DNA from: Chitinophagaceae bacterium
GTDB lineage: Bacteria; Bacteroidota; Bacteroidia; Chitinophagales; Chitinophagaceae
Assembly (NCBI GenBank): GCA_004173235.1
Contig: SEAC01000037.1
Location: 38,641 to 102,640, forward strand
DNA length: 64,000 bases
Direction: 5' to 3'
A model generated the notes under the pieces. The model had not been told where the DNA came from. It made no database searches and worked only from the letters and a program-made list of their open reading frames with translations. Position numbers and translations under genes: made by a program. Positions 15,719 through 24,018 of the stretch are shown here, one piece after another. Within the stretch, counting starts at the first letter, position 1; each line of letters opens with the position of its first letter.

Positions 15719-16432
15719 TTATTGTAGCAGCAGCTGGTTTACGAGCACCGAGCAGCCGTTGCGGCCGGGTTGATCGGAGCGGAGCAGGATTCGGCCCCGG
15801 GTGAACGAAAGCGCACCGGTGCGGCGCTCGAGCTGGAAGCCGCCATTCTCGGCAAAGTCGCCGGCGGCCGTGCTGATGGTAAACTCGCTGCCGGTGGTGC
15901 TTAGCGTAGTGTAGTACCAGGCGTTGTTCAGGATAAGCGTAGCGCCACCATACGCCGTGCGCGTGCTCATCTTGTTGAGGTCCTGAAAGCGGGCCGCGTT
16001 GGCCGGGTCGTAGATATAGCCCGAGCTGTCGGCTAGTCCTATGGCGAAGTTGCTGCTGACGCCGCCGTCGTAGCAACGCCAGATGATGTGAATGGTGCGG
16101 TTGGTGAGTGGGTACGAATAGGCCGTGGAGAGCACGCTGCCAAAGCCGGCGGCGTCGTTGACGCTCCGCACACCGTTGGAGGTGAACTCGAACACGCCTG
16201 CTGCGGGGGCAGCGAACGCACGCGTGCGCAGATTAAAGTGTTGCCAATGTGCAGTGTCGAGGCGCACCTGGCTGCTGTCGGCCGGATTGGAAGGACCGGG
16301 TGTTGGCAGCGGTGTGGGCGCAGGTAGCTGAACCTCGGGGTATTCGTCTTGTTCCACGCGGCAGCCCGCGAGCGAAACCAGAGCGGCTGCAAGAGGTATG
16401 ATACGAAGAAGCGTGCGAAGCTGGATAGGCAT
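15719..16432 (-). CDS. Lipoprotein, paralogue of the next upstream gene
   Basis: 237 residues. The start at 16432 gives a lipoprotein signal MPIQLRTLLRIIPLAAALVSLAGC with lipobox LAGC; a longer frame to 16510 lacks a reason to exist. A Pro/Thr-rich linker (LPAPTPLPTPGPSNP) leads to a beta-rich domain beginning DTAHWQHFN and containing NRTIHIIWRCYDGG, FQDLNKM and NNAWYYTTL. The same landmarks occur in the gene at 16537-17232 (DTAHWTYFG, NRTIKIAWKPVDGG, FEDLNNL, SGVWYYTTI), so the two are tandem duplicates. A TAAATTTG box about 41 nt upstream of the start is a likely promoter. No function recognised. Confidence 0.78.
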   Translation of the reverse strand: MPIQLRTLLRIIPLAAALVSLAGCRVEQDEYPEVQLPAPTPLPTPGPSNPADSSQVRLDTAHWQHFNLRTRAFAAPAAGVFEFTSNGVRSVNDAAGFGSVLSTAYSYPLTNRTIHIIWRCYDGGVSSNFAIGLADSSGYIYDPANAARFQDLNKMSTRTAYGGATLILNNAWYYTTLSTTGSEFTISTAAGDFAENGGFQLERRTGALSFTRGRILLRSDQPGRNGCSVLVNQLLLQ

Positions 16433-16493
16433 GAACAGGAGTTTTGGAAATCGGGACCTTTCCAAATTTAGTCGATTTCCCGGTAGACCCCAT

Positions 16494-16519
16494 GAAAAAA
16501 GCCGGCCCAATGGACCGGC
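16494..16519 (-). terminator. Terminator between tandem lipoprotein genes
   Basis: On the minus strand GCCGG...CCGGC hairpin followed by TTTTTTC, just after the stop of the 16537-17232 gene. Confidence 0.65.
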
Positions 16520-16536
16520 CTTTCGTTTAAAGCTTC

Positions 16537-17232
16537 TTAGCGGATGTTGAGCTCGTGGATGGTGATGGAGCTGGCGGTGCCTCCGAACGGATCGCCATTA
16601 CGGAGGGCAATGCGTGCACGCGTGCGGGTAAAAGTACCGGTGCGTGTTTCCACTACCGAACCGTTACTGCTGGCATAATTTCCTGTAGCGGTAGTGATTA
16701 CATAGTGGTTGCCCGTGGTCACGATCGTTGTATAATACCAGACACCGCTCGTAATGATCACCGAGTTGTTGTAGCTGCTTTGCGTGGTAAGGTTGTTCAG
16801 GTCTTCAAAACCGCGATAGCTGGAGTTCGCGTTGTAGATCATTCCGGTGCTGTCGGCAAACGAAAAGATGTGATCGGAGAACGCCCCGCCATCTACCGGC
16901 TTCCAGGCAATTTTTATGGTGCGGTTTGCAGTTGTGTAGGCCTGGTTGGTGAGCAGGAACGCACCGTAGCGGTAGCTCTCTGCGTAGGCTTTCACTCCTT
17001 CGCTGTTGAATTCGAACTTGCCGGGAACGGGCGCGGAATATGCGCTGCTTTGTGCGCCGAAATACGTCCAGTGGGCAGTATCGATAGCAACGGTCGACGA
17101 GTCGACAGGACTGGTTACAACCGGGGTGGCCGGTGCCGGGATATCATCGTTGTGGTGGCAGGACGCAAGCGCCAGGGCCAGTGCGGCGCACACCGGGATG
17201 GCTGCAAAGCGAAAGGAGGCAGTTAGTTTCAT
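16537..17232 (-). CDS. Lipoprotein, paralogue of the following gene
   Basis: 231 residues starting MKLTASFRFAAIPVCAALALALASCHH; lipobox LASC. A short linker (PAPATPVVTSPVD) leads to the same beta-rich domain as the gene at 15719-16432, with DTAHWTYF, GKFEFNSEGV, NRTIKIAWKPVDGG, FEDLNNLTTQ and VWYYTTIVTTGNHYVITTATGNY. The repeated aromatic and Gly pattern suggests a jelly-roll or lectin-like fold, but I cannot place it in a named family. Each copy has its own terminator, so they are separate units. Probably surface or periplasmic. Confidence 0.77.
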   Translation of the reverse strand: MKLTASFRFAAIPVCAALALALASCHHNDDIPAPATPVVTSPVDSSTVAIDTAHWTYFGAQSSAYSAPVPGKFEFNSEGVKAYAESYRYGAFLLTNQAYTTANRTIKIAWKPVDGGAFSDHIFSFADSTGMIYNANSSYRGFEDLNNLTTQSSYNNSVIITSGVWYYTTIVTTGNHYVITTATGNYASSNGSVVETRTGTFTRTRARIALRNGDPFGGTASSITIHELNIR

Positions 17233-17308
17233 CGTGGGTTGATTGTATTTTTTTGGTAAGGAAAAATCCTTGACCACGAAAGTAGTTGCTGGCAACCGTA
17301 TGAACTCA

Positions 17309-17335
17309 GCAAAGCCGCCCGGGAGGCGGCTTTGC
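17309..17335 (-). terminator. Hairpin terminator after the glycine-zipper gene
   Basis: GCAAAGCCGCC, 5-nt loop, GGCGGCTTTGC: 11-bp perfect stem located 23 bp after the stop of the gene at 17359-17628. No long T-run, but A/T-rich stem base. Confidence 0.6.
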
Positions 17336-17358
17336 ATGGGGTATATTTGGGGGATGCC

Positions 17359-17628
17359 CTAGTTCTTCACTTTGACCTTGCGGCCTTTTTTGCGGTCCTG
17401 GTGCTTGCCCCAGGCATACCCGCCTGCTGCACCTACCACGCCACCAATGACGGCACCCTTACCTTTCTTGCGGCTCACCACCGCACCTGTGGCGGCGCCC
17501 GCTGCAGCACCCACTGCGGTATTCTGACGTGCGCGGCTGCGCGTAGTGGTCGTTTGTGCATCGGCTTCTGAAGTGCTCAGCACCGACAACGCGACGCTGA
17601 GCAACCCGCCCAACAATAGCTTTTTCAT
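17359..17628 (-). CDS. Small secreted glycine-zipper protein
   Basis: 89 residues. Signal peptide MKKLLLGGLLSVALSVLSTSEADAQ, then a Thr/Arg linker (TTTTRSRARQ) and a classic glycine zipper NTAVGAAAGAATGAVVSRKKGKGAVIGGVVGAAGGYAWGKH, ending in a basic tail (KKGRKVKVKN). Glycine-zipper (YMGG-like) segments insert in or pack against membranes, typically the outer membrane. The start at 17628 gives the canonical MKKLLL opening; the upstream in-frame Met at 17691 is less likely. Function not known. Confidence 0.8.
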   Translation of the reverse strand: MKKLLLGGLLSVALSVLSTSEADAQTTTTRSRARQNTAVGAAAGAATGAVVSRKKGKGAVIGGVVGAAGGYAWGKHQDRKKGRKVKVKN

Positions 17629-17721
17629 ATCATCGTTTTTGTACGAACTAAAATCGAAGAACTGTGCCAGAACTGGTTTGGAGCTCTGCACTGCCGGTGT
17701 TAAAGGACGAAAAAAGAGGGA

Positions 17722-18549
17722 TCAGAAATAAACATAATTCGTGCGCAGCCGGATGGACGGCGCAGTGCCGCCCCTCGTTTGCCGCATCGCACCCTCGCGC
17801 ACAACGGGGCGGTTGCCCTGGTAGCTGAACGTGTAGTCGATCTCGAAATCGTTGACGGGTCCAAGGATGATTTCTTTCCTTGGATTGTGCAACTGAAGCT
17901 GCACCGAAGGCAGGTAAAGCACGTCTTCGAAGAATGTTTTGCAAATGCGCAGGCCGTCTACGTTCGGCGCCTGATCATAATCGCGGTAGAGGAATGTGCG
18001 CAACCAGGTCATATTCCCATTCACCAGGTGAAAGTCTTTCCACTGCTCCAGCTCGCCCGACGGGTAGTAGCTGAATTCCACGCGCCGCTGCAACTCCATT
18101 CCCGCACCGCCCGCGCGCAACCACTCGATGCGCTCTAGTTTATGCTGCGCGGAATAAGAAAAGCGATAGTCCCACAACGGGGTGCCGATACTGTCGGTTT
18201 TATGAATCAAATCCACAAGCCCGCCCTGGTAATGATAGTGTAGCAGTGAGCCATCGGGGTGGTTGCGAAGCAGCGTCACGCGGTTGTTGGTATAGGTGAC
18301 ATCGTACCGAAAGAAGTCCGCCGCATAGGAAAGTTCGGTAGCAAACCCTGCGCTGTCGTAACGGAAAGCAAACAGCGGCGCGGGCATCCCGCTTTCTTCG
18401 ATGCTTTTGAGTCTTAGGGTGCTCCGGTCGTCGGCAGCCGGAGCGGCAGGCGGCGTGGTGGATGGGCCGGCGGTTGCGGACAACTCTTTGGTTTTGGTGC
18501 AGGCGCTCAATAGGAGCACGGCGAACAGTAGAAAGTATGGCTTGCGCAT
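17722..18549 (-). CDS. Lipoprotein, hypothetical, 275 aa
   Basis: Starts MRKPYFLLFAVLLLSACTKTK with lipobox LSAC, then a Pro/Ala-rich linker. The body has RHS/YD-like character in repeated short beta hairpins: FAFRYDSAGFATELSYAADFFRYDVTYTNNRVTLL, LLHYHYQGGLVDLIHKTD, WDYRFSYSAQHKLERIEWL and VEFSYYPSGELEQWKDF. Such repeats are common in DUF4595-like lipoproteins of Bacteroidota, though I cannot assign it firmly. The ATG at 18549 is chosen because it begins the signal peptide. Monocistronic by position. Confidence 0.75.
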   Translation of the reverse strand: MRKPYFLLFAVLLLSACTKTKELSATAGPSTTPPAAPAADDRSTLRLKSIEESGMPAPLFAFRYDSAGFATELSYAADFFRYDVTYTNNRVTLLRNHPDGSLLHYHYQGGLVDLIHKTDSIGTPLWDYRFSYSAQHKLERIEWLRAGGAGMELQRRVEFSYYPSGELEQWKDFHLVNGNMTWLRTFLYRDYDQAPNVDGLRICKTFFEDVLYLPSVQLQLHNPRKEIILGPVNDFEIDYTFSYQGNRPVVREGAMRQTRGGTAPSIRLRTNYVYF

Positions 18550-18652
18550 GTTGGTGTTCTTTGCCAATGTAAACGCGCACTTCTTGGCCGGGTCTTCGTG
18601 CAGTGCATGAAACCGCACTCGTGCACCCTGAACTGCGTTTTTCGGGCCATAA

Positions 18653-18682
18653 AAAAGCCTTTCGCAAACGCGAAAGGCTTTT
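18653..18682 (-). terminator. Strong hairpin terminator
   Basis: AAAAGCCTTTCGC, loop AAAC, GCGAAAGGCTTTT: perfect 13-bp stem with A/T-rich ends. It ends transcription on the minus strand from the oxidoreductase and pseudogene region. Confidence 0.8.
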
Positions 18683-18726
18683 CAACAAAAGTGAGGTGCT
18701 ACACTTCTTCGACTCAAAAAGTTCGT

Positions 18727-18947
18727 CTACCAATCGCTGGTCCATATGTTGGCGCGGCAAACCGCGTAGCCGAGGGAAAACAGCGGCACCATAAGCAGCA
18801 AAAAGCCAAGAAGGTTGACGATGCCGAAGCTGAAGCGCGAGCCAAGGCATTCGCCCCATTTCCGGCGCATCAGTGCGCGGAGCGCTTCACCGCACCGATC
18901 GGGCCGAGGTCTTCGTAGCCGATCACCGACAGCGGTTTCATAAGCAT
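18727..18947 (-). pseudogene. Remnant of a DUF6159-like membrane protein (truncated, frameshifted)
   Basis: Two minus-strand frames each hold half of one readable motif. From an ATG at 18947: MLMKPLSVIGYEDLGPIGAVKRSAH then stop. In another frame, from about 18880 to the stop at 18727: ALMRRKWGECLGSRFSFGIVNLLGFLLLMVPLFSLGYAV and a short tail. Joined across a frameshift near 18873 they read EDLGPIGAVKRSA-LMRRKWGE followed by a membrane helix, the arrangement of the C-terminal half of DUF6159-like membrane proteins as I remember them. The N-terminal half is missing, so this is a decayed relic. The rest of the 18550-19004 interval holds only the hairpin at 18653. Confidence 0.5.
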
Positions 18948-19004
18948 GCTTTCACCGAAGTTCCAACGTCTGCGCCGCCAGGGCAATGCCTGCGGTCAGC
19001 TTGC

Positions 19005-20075
19005 TTAATGAGCTTGCTTAGGCTTTGCGCGTTCGTATTGAACAGGCCATGTAAGATCAACCCCTTGGGAAGCGGCCGCGTGCAGTGGGAAATACGGATC
19101 GCGGAGCAGCTGGCGCGCCATGAATACGAGATCAGCCGAGCCTTCGGCCAGTACGCTTTCCGCTTCTTCAACAGTTTGGATCATTCCCACGGCGCCGGTG
19201 CGCATGCCGCTTTCGCGGCGCACCTGGGCGGCAAAAGGCACCTGGTACAAAGGTCCTACGGGGATCGGCGCGCGGGGCACATTGCCACCGGTAGAGCAAT
19301 CCACGAGGTCAACGCCCACTTCCGAAAGTAGCTTTGCCAGCGCCACCGAGTCTTCCACTGTCCAGCCACCGTCCATCCAGTCGGTTGCGGAAATCCGTAC
19401 AAATACGGGAAGGTCTGCCGGCCAGTTGCCGCGCACGGCATCCACCACCTGCAGCAGCAGCCGCGCGCGGTTGTCGAACGATCCGCCATAGGCGTCGGTG
19501 CGCGCATTGCTCAGGGGCGACAAAAATTGCTGCAAGAGGTAACCGTGCGCCGCATGTATTTCTACAACCCGGAAGCCGGCCTGTGCCGCACGCGTCGCAG
19601 CCGTTGCAAAATCATTCAGCACTTTTTCAATGCCCGCTTCATCCAATGCTTTGGGGTGCGGGTAATCGTGGCGAAATGGAATGGCACTGGGGGCAACGGT
19701 TTGCCATCCTCCAGATACAACCGCCGCACTGCCCTTCCATGGGGCTGATGTGCTCGCCTTGCGTCCTGCATGCGACAGTTGAATGCCTGCCACAGACCCC
19801 TGCGCATCGATGAAGGAAGTAATGCGCTTCAAACCTTCGATGTGCGCATCGCTCCAGATGCCGAGGTCGTCGGGGCTGATGCGGCCCTCGGGCGAAACAG
19901 CCGTGGCTTCGGTGAATACCAGCCCCGCTCCACCCACCGCGCGTGTACCGAGGTGCACCAGGTGCCAGTCGTTGGCAAAGCCGTCGACGCTGCTGTATTG
20001 GCACATCGGCGACACTACAATGCGGTTGGATAAACTGACGGAGCGGAATACGATCGGTTCGAATAGAAGGGCCAT
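19005..20075 (-). CDS. Old Yellow Enzyme family NADH:flavin oxidoreductase (YqjM-like)
   Basis: 356-residue FMN-dependent TIM-barrel ene-reductase that reduces activated C=C bonds with NAD(P)H. The thermophilic-like/YqjM subgroup is indicated by Cys25 in VSPMCQYSS, the substrate-binding pair His174/His177 in VEIHAAHGYLLQQFLSPLSNARTDAYGGS, and the C-terminal phosphate site GADLVFMARQLLRDPYFPLHAA-like segment. The ATG at 20075 is 3 nt from TATTTTCG, so the transcript is probably leaderless. The physiological substrate is unknown. The histidine kinase gene lies 38 bp upstream on the same strand. Confidence 0.92.
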   Translation of the reverse strand: MALLFEPIVFRSVSLSNRIVVSPMCQYSSVDGFANDWHLVHLGTRAVGGAGLVFTEATAVSPEGRISPDDLGIWSDAHIEGLKRITSFIDAQGSVAGIQLSHAGRKASTSAPWKGSAAVVSGGWQTVAPSAIPFRHDYPHPKALDEAGIEKVLNDFATAATRAAQAGFRVVEIHAAHGYLLQQFLSPLSNARTDAYGGSFDNRARLLLQVVDAVRGNWPADLPVFVRISATDWMDGGWTVEDSVALAKLLSEVGVDLVDCSTGGNVPRAPIPVGPLYQVPFAAQVRRESGMRTGAVGMIQTVEEAESVLAEGSADLVFMARQLLRDPYFPLHAAASQGVDLTWPVQYERAKPKQAH

Positions 20076-20078
20076 GCG

Positions 20079-20086
20079 CGAAAATA
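20079..20086 (-). promoter_or_regulatory. -7-like box TATTTTCG, 3 nt before the OYE gene ATG
   Basis: 7 of 8 to TAnnTTTG on the minus strand; only CGC separates it from the start codon. Confidence 0.45.
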
Positions 20087-20113
20087 AGCAGCTGCCATTG
20101 TGCGCTGCCTGGC

Positions 20114-21283
20114 TCAGGTTGCCGGCACTTCGATCGACAGCGATTCTATGGGAAGCAGTAAACGGAAGGCAGCACCCTTCCCGGGTTCCGACTGTGCGCG
20201 TACGTAACCGCCATGTCGTGCTGCCACTTTCTGCACGATGGCGAGGCCTACGCCCGACCCTTCGTATTCGGCCCTGCCGTGCAGCCGCTGGAACACCTGG
20301 AAGATCTTGGCCGCGTATTGCATGTCGAAGCCGATGCCGTTGTCGCGCACTTCCACGAGGTACCAGTCGCCGGCGCCGGGGCTGTCGTCGGGATGCAGTT
20401 CATCACCGCTTTTCAGCCTCCGACCGCTCACTTCAATAAGCGGCTGCACGTCGCCGTTACGATACTTCAGTGCGTTGCCCAGCAGGTTCTGAAAAAGCTG
20501 TTGCAACTGCCGCGGATCGCCCTGCAGGGTAGCGAGCGGGCCTACGCGCACCTGCGCGCGGGCTTCCTGCACGGCTCCTTCCAGGTCCTGCAGCACATCC
20601 TGCAAAAGGGTGTCGAGGTTTACCGTTTGGAAAGGCTCCTTACGCGTGCCCACGCGGGAGTAGGCAAGCAGATCGTCGATGAGTCCTTTCATGCGCATGG
20701 CCGAAGAGTGGAGCCGGCCGAGCAGGCCTTCCTGCATAGGTGTCAGCTGCCCGGTGAGCTCGCTCGAAAGGCGGTCGGAGAAAGTGGTGATCTTGCGGAG
20801 CGGCTCCTGCAGGTCGTGCGAGGCAGCATAGGCAAACTCCTCGAGATCGCCATTGCTTTGCTCGAGCTGCCGCGTGCGCTCGCGCAGTTCCTGTATGGCG
20901 CGCTGCTCGTCGGTCTTATCCTGGATCGTGCTCATCACGCCCCCGCGAAAGGGCAGGCGGAATACGCGTGCATACCGGTTGATCACCGGATTGAACATAT
21001 CCACGCAAACCGTCTCGTTGCCCTGAAGCGCGCGAAGCAGTTCGGCAAATACTTTCGGCCGCAGTTCTTCGGTGAGCGAAGGCGTTTGCGAAAGCAGGAG
21101 CGTGCCCAGCTGCGCACGTTGCAGGTGCAGGTATTCGAGGCCGGCTTCATTGCTGTATACGTAGATGAAATCGGTTATTTCCGTGGCGGATTCGTTCCAT
21201 ACGGGGCGCAGCCACACGTAAGGCTGCGGCAGCCATTCGAACAATTCGCGGAAAAAGGCTTCGTCGAGGTCGGTTGTACTCAT
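20114..21283 (-). CDS. PAS-domain sensor histidine kinase
   Basis: 389 residues, no membrane helix, so cytoplasmic. An N-terminal PAS-like domain (about 1-125: FEWLPQPYVWLRPVWNESATEITDFIYVYSNEAGLEYL) leads through a coiled coil (RAIQELRERTRQLEQSNGDLEEFAY) to the HisKA box ASHDLQEPLRKITTFSDRL, then the ATPase domain with N box NLLGNALKYRN, DNGIGFD and GSGVGLAIVQKVAARHGG. The organisation matches phytochrome-like light/redox kinases without the chromophore domains. No response regulator is nearby, so the partner is encoded elsewhere. The signal is unknown. Confidence 0.92.
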   Translation of the reverse strand: MSTTDLDEAFFRELFEWLPQPYVWLRPVWNESATEITDFIYVYSNEAGLEYLHLQRAQLGTLLLSQTPSLTEELRPKVFAELLRALQGNETVCVDMFNPVINRYARVFRLPFRGGVMSTIQDKTDEQRAIQELRERTRQLEQSNGDLEEFAYAASHDLQEPLRKITTFSDRLSSELTGQLTPMQEGLLGRLHSSAMRMKGLIDDLLAYSRVGTRKEPFQTVNLDTLLQDVLQDLEGAVQEARAQVRVGPLATLQGDPRQLQQLFQNLLGNALKYRNGDVQPLIEVSGRRLKSGDELHPDDSPGAGDWYLVEVRDNGIGFDMQYAAKIFQVFQRLHGRAEYEGSGVGLAIVQKVAARHGGYVRAQSEPGKGAAFRLLLPIESLSIEVPAT

Positions 21284-21377
21284 GCGGATTCGAAGGCGGC
21301 AAAGTACGGTCCTTTCCTATTCAGATGATGGCTGAGCTTTCGGGCCCGTTCTTTGCACCTGCCGCTAAAACGATCGT

Positions 21378-21905
21378 ATGCGGCCACTTGTTGTCACTAT
21401 CAGCATCCTGTTCCTGTCGTGCTCGGAGCCCCGAACGCCCAACGCGCAGCCCTCGCCTCGTGCACAGTCACCTGCAACTGACACCGCAGGCTCCGTTCCG
21501 CGCGATACGGCAGCAAAGTCAAGGCCGGCCGTCATCGACAGCGCCGCTTATCCACTCGCCGGCGCACACCGGCTTACACTGCAATGGATCTCCTGGGACG
21601 ACCCGGGCACCGTGCAGTTCACGCCGGCCCCCGACAGCACCTACACGATCAGGGGCGAGCAACGCACGCGTAAAGGCGACTACCTGCGTATTGAAGGAAC
21701 GATGCGGCAGGAAGGGCCGAAGAAGCTGCTCTTCATTGGGCGCGTGGAGCACCGTATTTCTACGGTCAACGGCGGGCAGCCCTGCGTGAAGGAAGGAGCG
21801 CAGGTGTTCCTTTCAACAAAGGGCCGGCAATACTGGAGGATGCAGGATATGCGCAATTGCGAAGGCGGGCTGGTGACCGACTACGTGGATATCTATTTCG
21901 ATTGA
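21378..21905 (+). CDS. Lipoprotein, hypothetical, 175 aa
   Basis: Starts MRPLVVTISILFLSCSEP with lipobox LFLSC. A long Pro/Ser/Ala/Thr-rich linker (roughly residues 20-55) carries the C-terminal beta domain away from the membrane: HRLTLQWISWDDPGTVQF, YTIRGEQRTRKGDYLRIEG, KKLLFIGRVEHRISTVNGGQPCVKEG, DYVDIYFD. Two Cys residues in the domain could pair. Divergent from the histidine kinase; convergent with the S41 peptidase only 4 bp away. No family recognised. Confidence 0.75.
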   Translation: MRPLVVTISILFLSCSEPRTPNAQPSPRAQSPATDTAGSVPRDTAAKSRPAVIDSAAYPLAGAHRLTLQWISWDDPGTVQFTPAPDSTYTIRGEQRTRKGDYLRIEGTMRQEGPKKLLFIGRVEHRISTVNGGQPCVKEGAQVFLSTKGRQYWRMQDMRNCEGGLVTDYVDIYFD

Positions 21906-21909
21906 GCGC

Positions 21910-23316
21910 TTAGTTCTTCCATTGCGTTTTTACCCAGGCCTGCCCCTGCTCCAGCACCGGGTCTTTACCCGATAGGTAATCGGCTACGCTGCGTTTCACT
22001 TCCAGCTGCGGAATGATGCCTACGCCCACAAACGGGCGGCCGTCGGGGTAGGTATCTTTTTTCGTGCACACACGTGCGCTGCCTCCACCGGGAAGGTCGA
22101 AGTGGTAAGGCTGGCCAGTGCTGCCGAAGCTGTGCTCGCCAATGCGCAGCATATGCTTCTGGTTGTCGGCGTAGATCAGAAAGTCTTCAGCGGCAGACGC
22201 CGTATTGTGGCCGGTGAGCAGGGCGGTGGGCACCACGATGCGGCGCGCCTGTAAGTGCAGCGTGTCGGGGCTGTAGTCGAAATCATACCAGGCATCATCG
22301 CGATACGAAAGAAAGTTGCGGCGCTCCCAGGAGTTGCCGGCGGTGTCTTTCGCCTCTGCCCATTTGCCCCAGGCCTTGTAGGTGGGAATGTGCGAACGCG
22401 TTGCGCTGCGCGCGCCATACAACACGCTGTCGTTGGTAAGGTATTGCAGGATGTGCGTGCCGATCTGCGTGGAGCCGCCACCGTTATACCGCAGGTCAAC
22501 GACGAGGCCTTTTGCTTTATACAACTCGGGAAGGAGCGCGTCAAAGAGACTGTCGATCTTCGGGTCGGAGAAAGAATTGAGGCTTACATACGCAATGCCT
22601 CCATCGAGCCAGCGGAAGTCGAGCAGCTGGCGTTGTGGCGGGAATGCGGGAAATACGGATTCGTCGACGGTCTTTGCGTGCGTGAGGTCGAGGCGAAGCA
22701 GTTTGCCATCGGGCTTGCGGAACGTCACCTTGTATCGGTCTCCCTCGAAGCCTGCGAGCAGGTCGCGCGTGGCCCAGTCTTCGCGCACGTAGTCGGTGGA
22801 CGACGAAATGTATGGCTTCACGAAGCGGGCTTTGTATTCTTTCACCGGCAGGCCATTCACTTCAATCACTTCGCTTCCTACAGGCAGCTCGTTCTTCTTT
22901 GCCGTGTTGGTACGCACCACGATCGCTTTGCCATCGATGTTCTCGAGAAAGAAACGGTAATCTCCGAACATGGAATTGTAATTCGCCGGGGCGTTCTTCC
23001 ATTGCGGCATCCACACGTTGGTGTGCCCGTCGTTGAGCAGCGCGCAGAAGCGTTGCAGGTGGCGGTAGTATTCGTAATCGTTGCGGCTTTCCTCCACTTC
23101 AACGATCATTGCCTTGTAGGCACTGTCCCACGACGCGCGATTTACCTGGTTGAGGTAAACGAAGTTGTAGTTCACTTCCTGCCAGAAGCGCGACAGGCCG
23201 TATACTTTGTCGGCAGCTGAAACCGTGTTGGGAAATTGTGCAGATGCAGTTGCAGCGATGCACAACAGGAGGATGGTCAGTGACTTTTCATTCGTGGTGG
23301 TTTTGGCCGGGCGCAA
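21910..23316 (-). CDS. S41 family peptidase (C-terminal processing protease family); start region possibly frameshifted
   Basis: About 460 residues. An N-terminal domain (LSRFWQEVNYNFVYLNQVN ... ALLNDGHTNVWMP) is followed by a PDZ-like segment (LPVGSEVIEVNGLPVKEYK) and the S41 catalytic domain with GLVVDLRYNGGGSTQIG and TGHNTASAAEDFLIYAD, where the Ser of ASAAE is the likely nucleophile. Exported serine protease. The in-frame start is a TTG at 23316 giving MRPAKTTTNEKSLTILLLCIAATASA. Only 25 bp inside it, an ATG at 23291 followed by A4 would, with one extra A, read MKKSLTILLLCIAATASA, a textbook signal peptide. A one-base deletion, sequencing error or genuine TTG start are all possible. Confidence 0.85.
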   Translation of the reverse strand: MRPAKTTTNEKSLTILLLCIAATASAQFPNTVSAADKVYGLSRFWQEVNYNFVYLNQVNRASWDSAYKAMIVEVEESRNDYEYYRHLQRFCALLNDGHTNVWMPQWKNAPANYNSMFGDYRFFLENIDGKAIVVRTNTAKKNELPVGSEVIEVNGLPVKEYKARFVKPYISSSTDYVREDWATRDLLAGFEGDRYKVTFRKPDGKLLRLDLTHAKTVDESVFPAFPPQRQLLDFRWLDGGIAYVSLNSFSDPKIDSLFDALLPELYKAKGLVVDLRYNGGGSTQIGTHILQYLTNDSVLYGARSATRSHIPTYKAWGKWAEAKDTAGNSWERRNFLSYRDDAWYDFDYSPDTLHLQARRIVVPTALLTGHNTASAAEDFLIYADNQKHMLRIGEHSFGSTGQPYHFDLPGGGSARVCTKKDTYPDGRPFVGVGIIPQLEVKRSVADYLSGKDPVLEQGQAWVKTQWKN

Positions 23317-23421
23317 GGTAGTTTTCCCTTTCCTCGTCGCGTTGATACCTTGTATGAAGCGGCAAAAAGCGTGAATGGATCCTGCCTTCCTATGTTGCCA
23401 TCCCGCCGCCGACGGCTTTCG

Positions 23422-23838
23422 TCAGGCTGCTTTAGGATCCCAGCCGATGCTCCAGCGGGTGCCGAAGCGGTCGGTGACGACGCCGAAGAGCGCGCCCCAG
23501 AACTGCATTTTGAGCGGGTCATACACGTGACCGCCTTCCGACAGTTTTTCGAAGTAGCGGCGGCATTCTTCTTCGGTGGCGCAGGCCACCATCACGGCGA
23601 AGTTGTTGCCCGCGGTGAACGGCGGCGGGGTGAGGTCGGACGCCATCAGCACGAAGTGCTCGTTGTTGAGTTGGCCGTGCATGATGTAGGAGTAGCGCTC
23701 GGGCGGAAAGTGCTGCGCCATGGGCGAATTGCCTACTTCGAGAAGCTGCAGCTCGCCGCCGAAGCAATCCTTGTAAAAGGCCAGCGCCTCGCGGGCTTGT
23801 CCGTCGAAATTAATGTAGGGGATGGCGTGGGTATGCAT
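23422..23838 (-). CDS. VOC superfamily protein (PhnB/glyoxalase-like)
   Basis: 138 residues starting MHTHAIPYINFDGQAREALAFYKDCFGGELQLLEVG, the opening beta-alpha-beta of VOC proteins related to PhnB. The second half (NNFAVMVACATEEECRRYFEKLSEGGHVYDPLKMQFWGALFGVVTDRFGTRWSIGWDP) repeats the fold and ends in the usual FGxxWxI motif. PhnB-like members are often annotated as 3-demethylubiquinone methyltransferase-like but most are uncharacterised. The ATG at 23838 is chosen over a long run-through frame up to 24594, which is antisense to the next gene. Confidence 0.87.
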   Translation of the reverse strand: MHTHAIPYINFDGQAREALAFYKDCFGGELQLLEVGNSPMAQHFPPERYSYIMHGQLNNEHFVLMASDLTPPPFTAGNNFAVMVACATEEECRRYFEKLSEGGHVYDPLKMQFWGALFGVVTDRFGTRWSIGWDPKAA

Positions 23839-24018
23839 TAGCGTCGTTTGATGATCCAAGGTACAGTGTACGGTCCAATGAGTCAAAAGTGGCGGGCAGG
23901 AGCTATGGGAAAAAAAGCAGGAAATTCTGGTGAAAAACCCATGGAAATGCCCTTCCGTCCAAGCGAACTTTGAACAGACCGCGTGAACGGTTCTATTAAA
24001 AACACCAAAACTTATTTT

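Noticed and set aside
18200..18859. 219-residue minus frame covering the pseudogene region
   Set aside because: It is a third frame that crosses the terminator and reads no recognisable protein; the relic motif lies in the other two frames.
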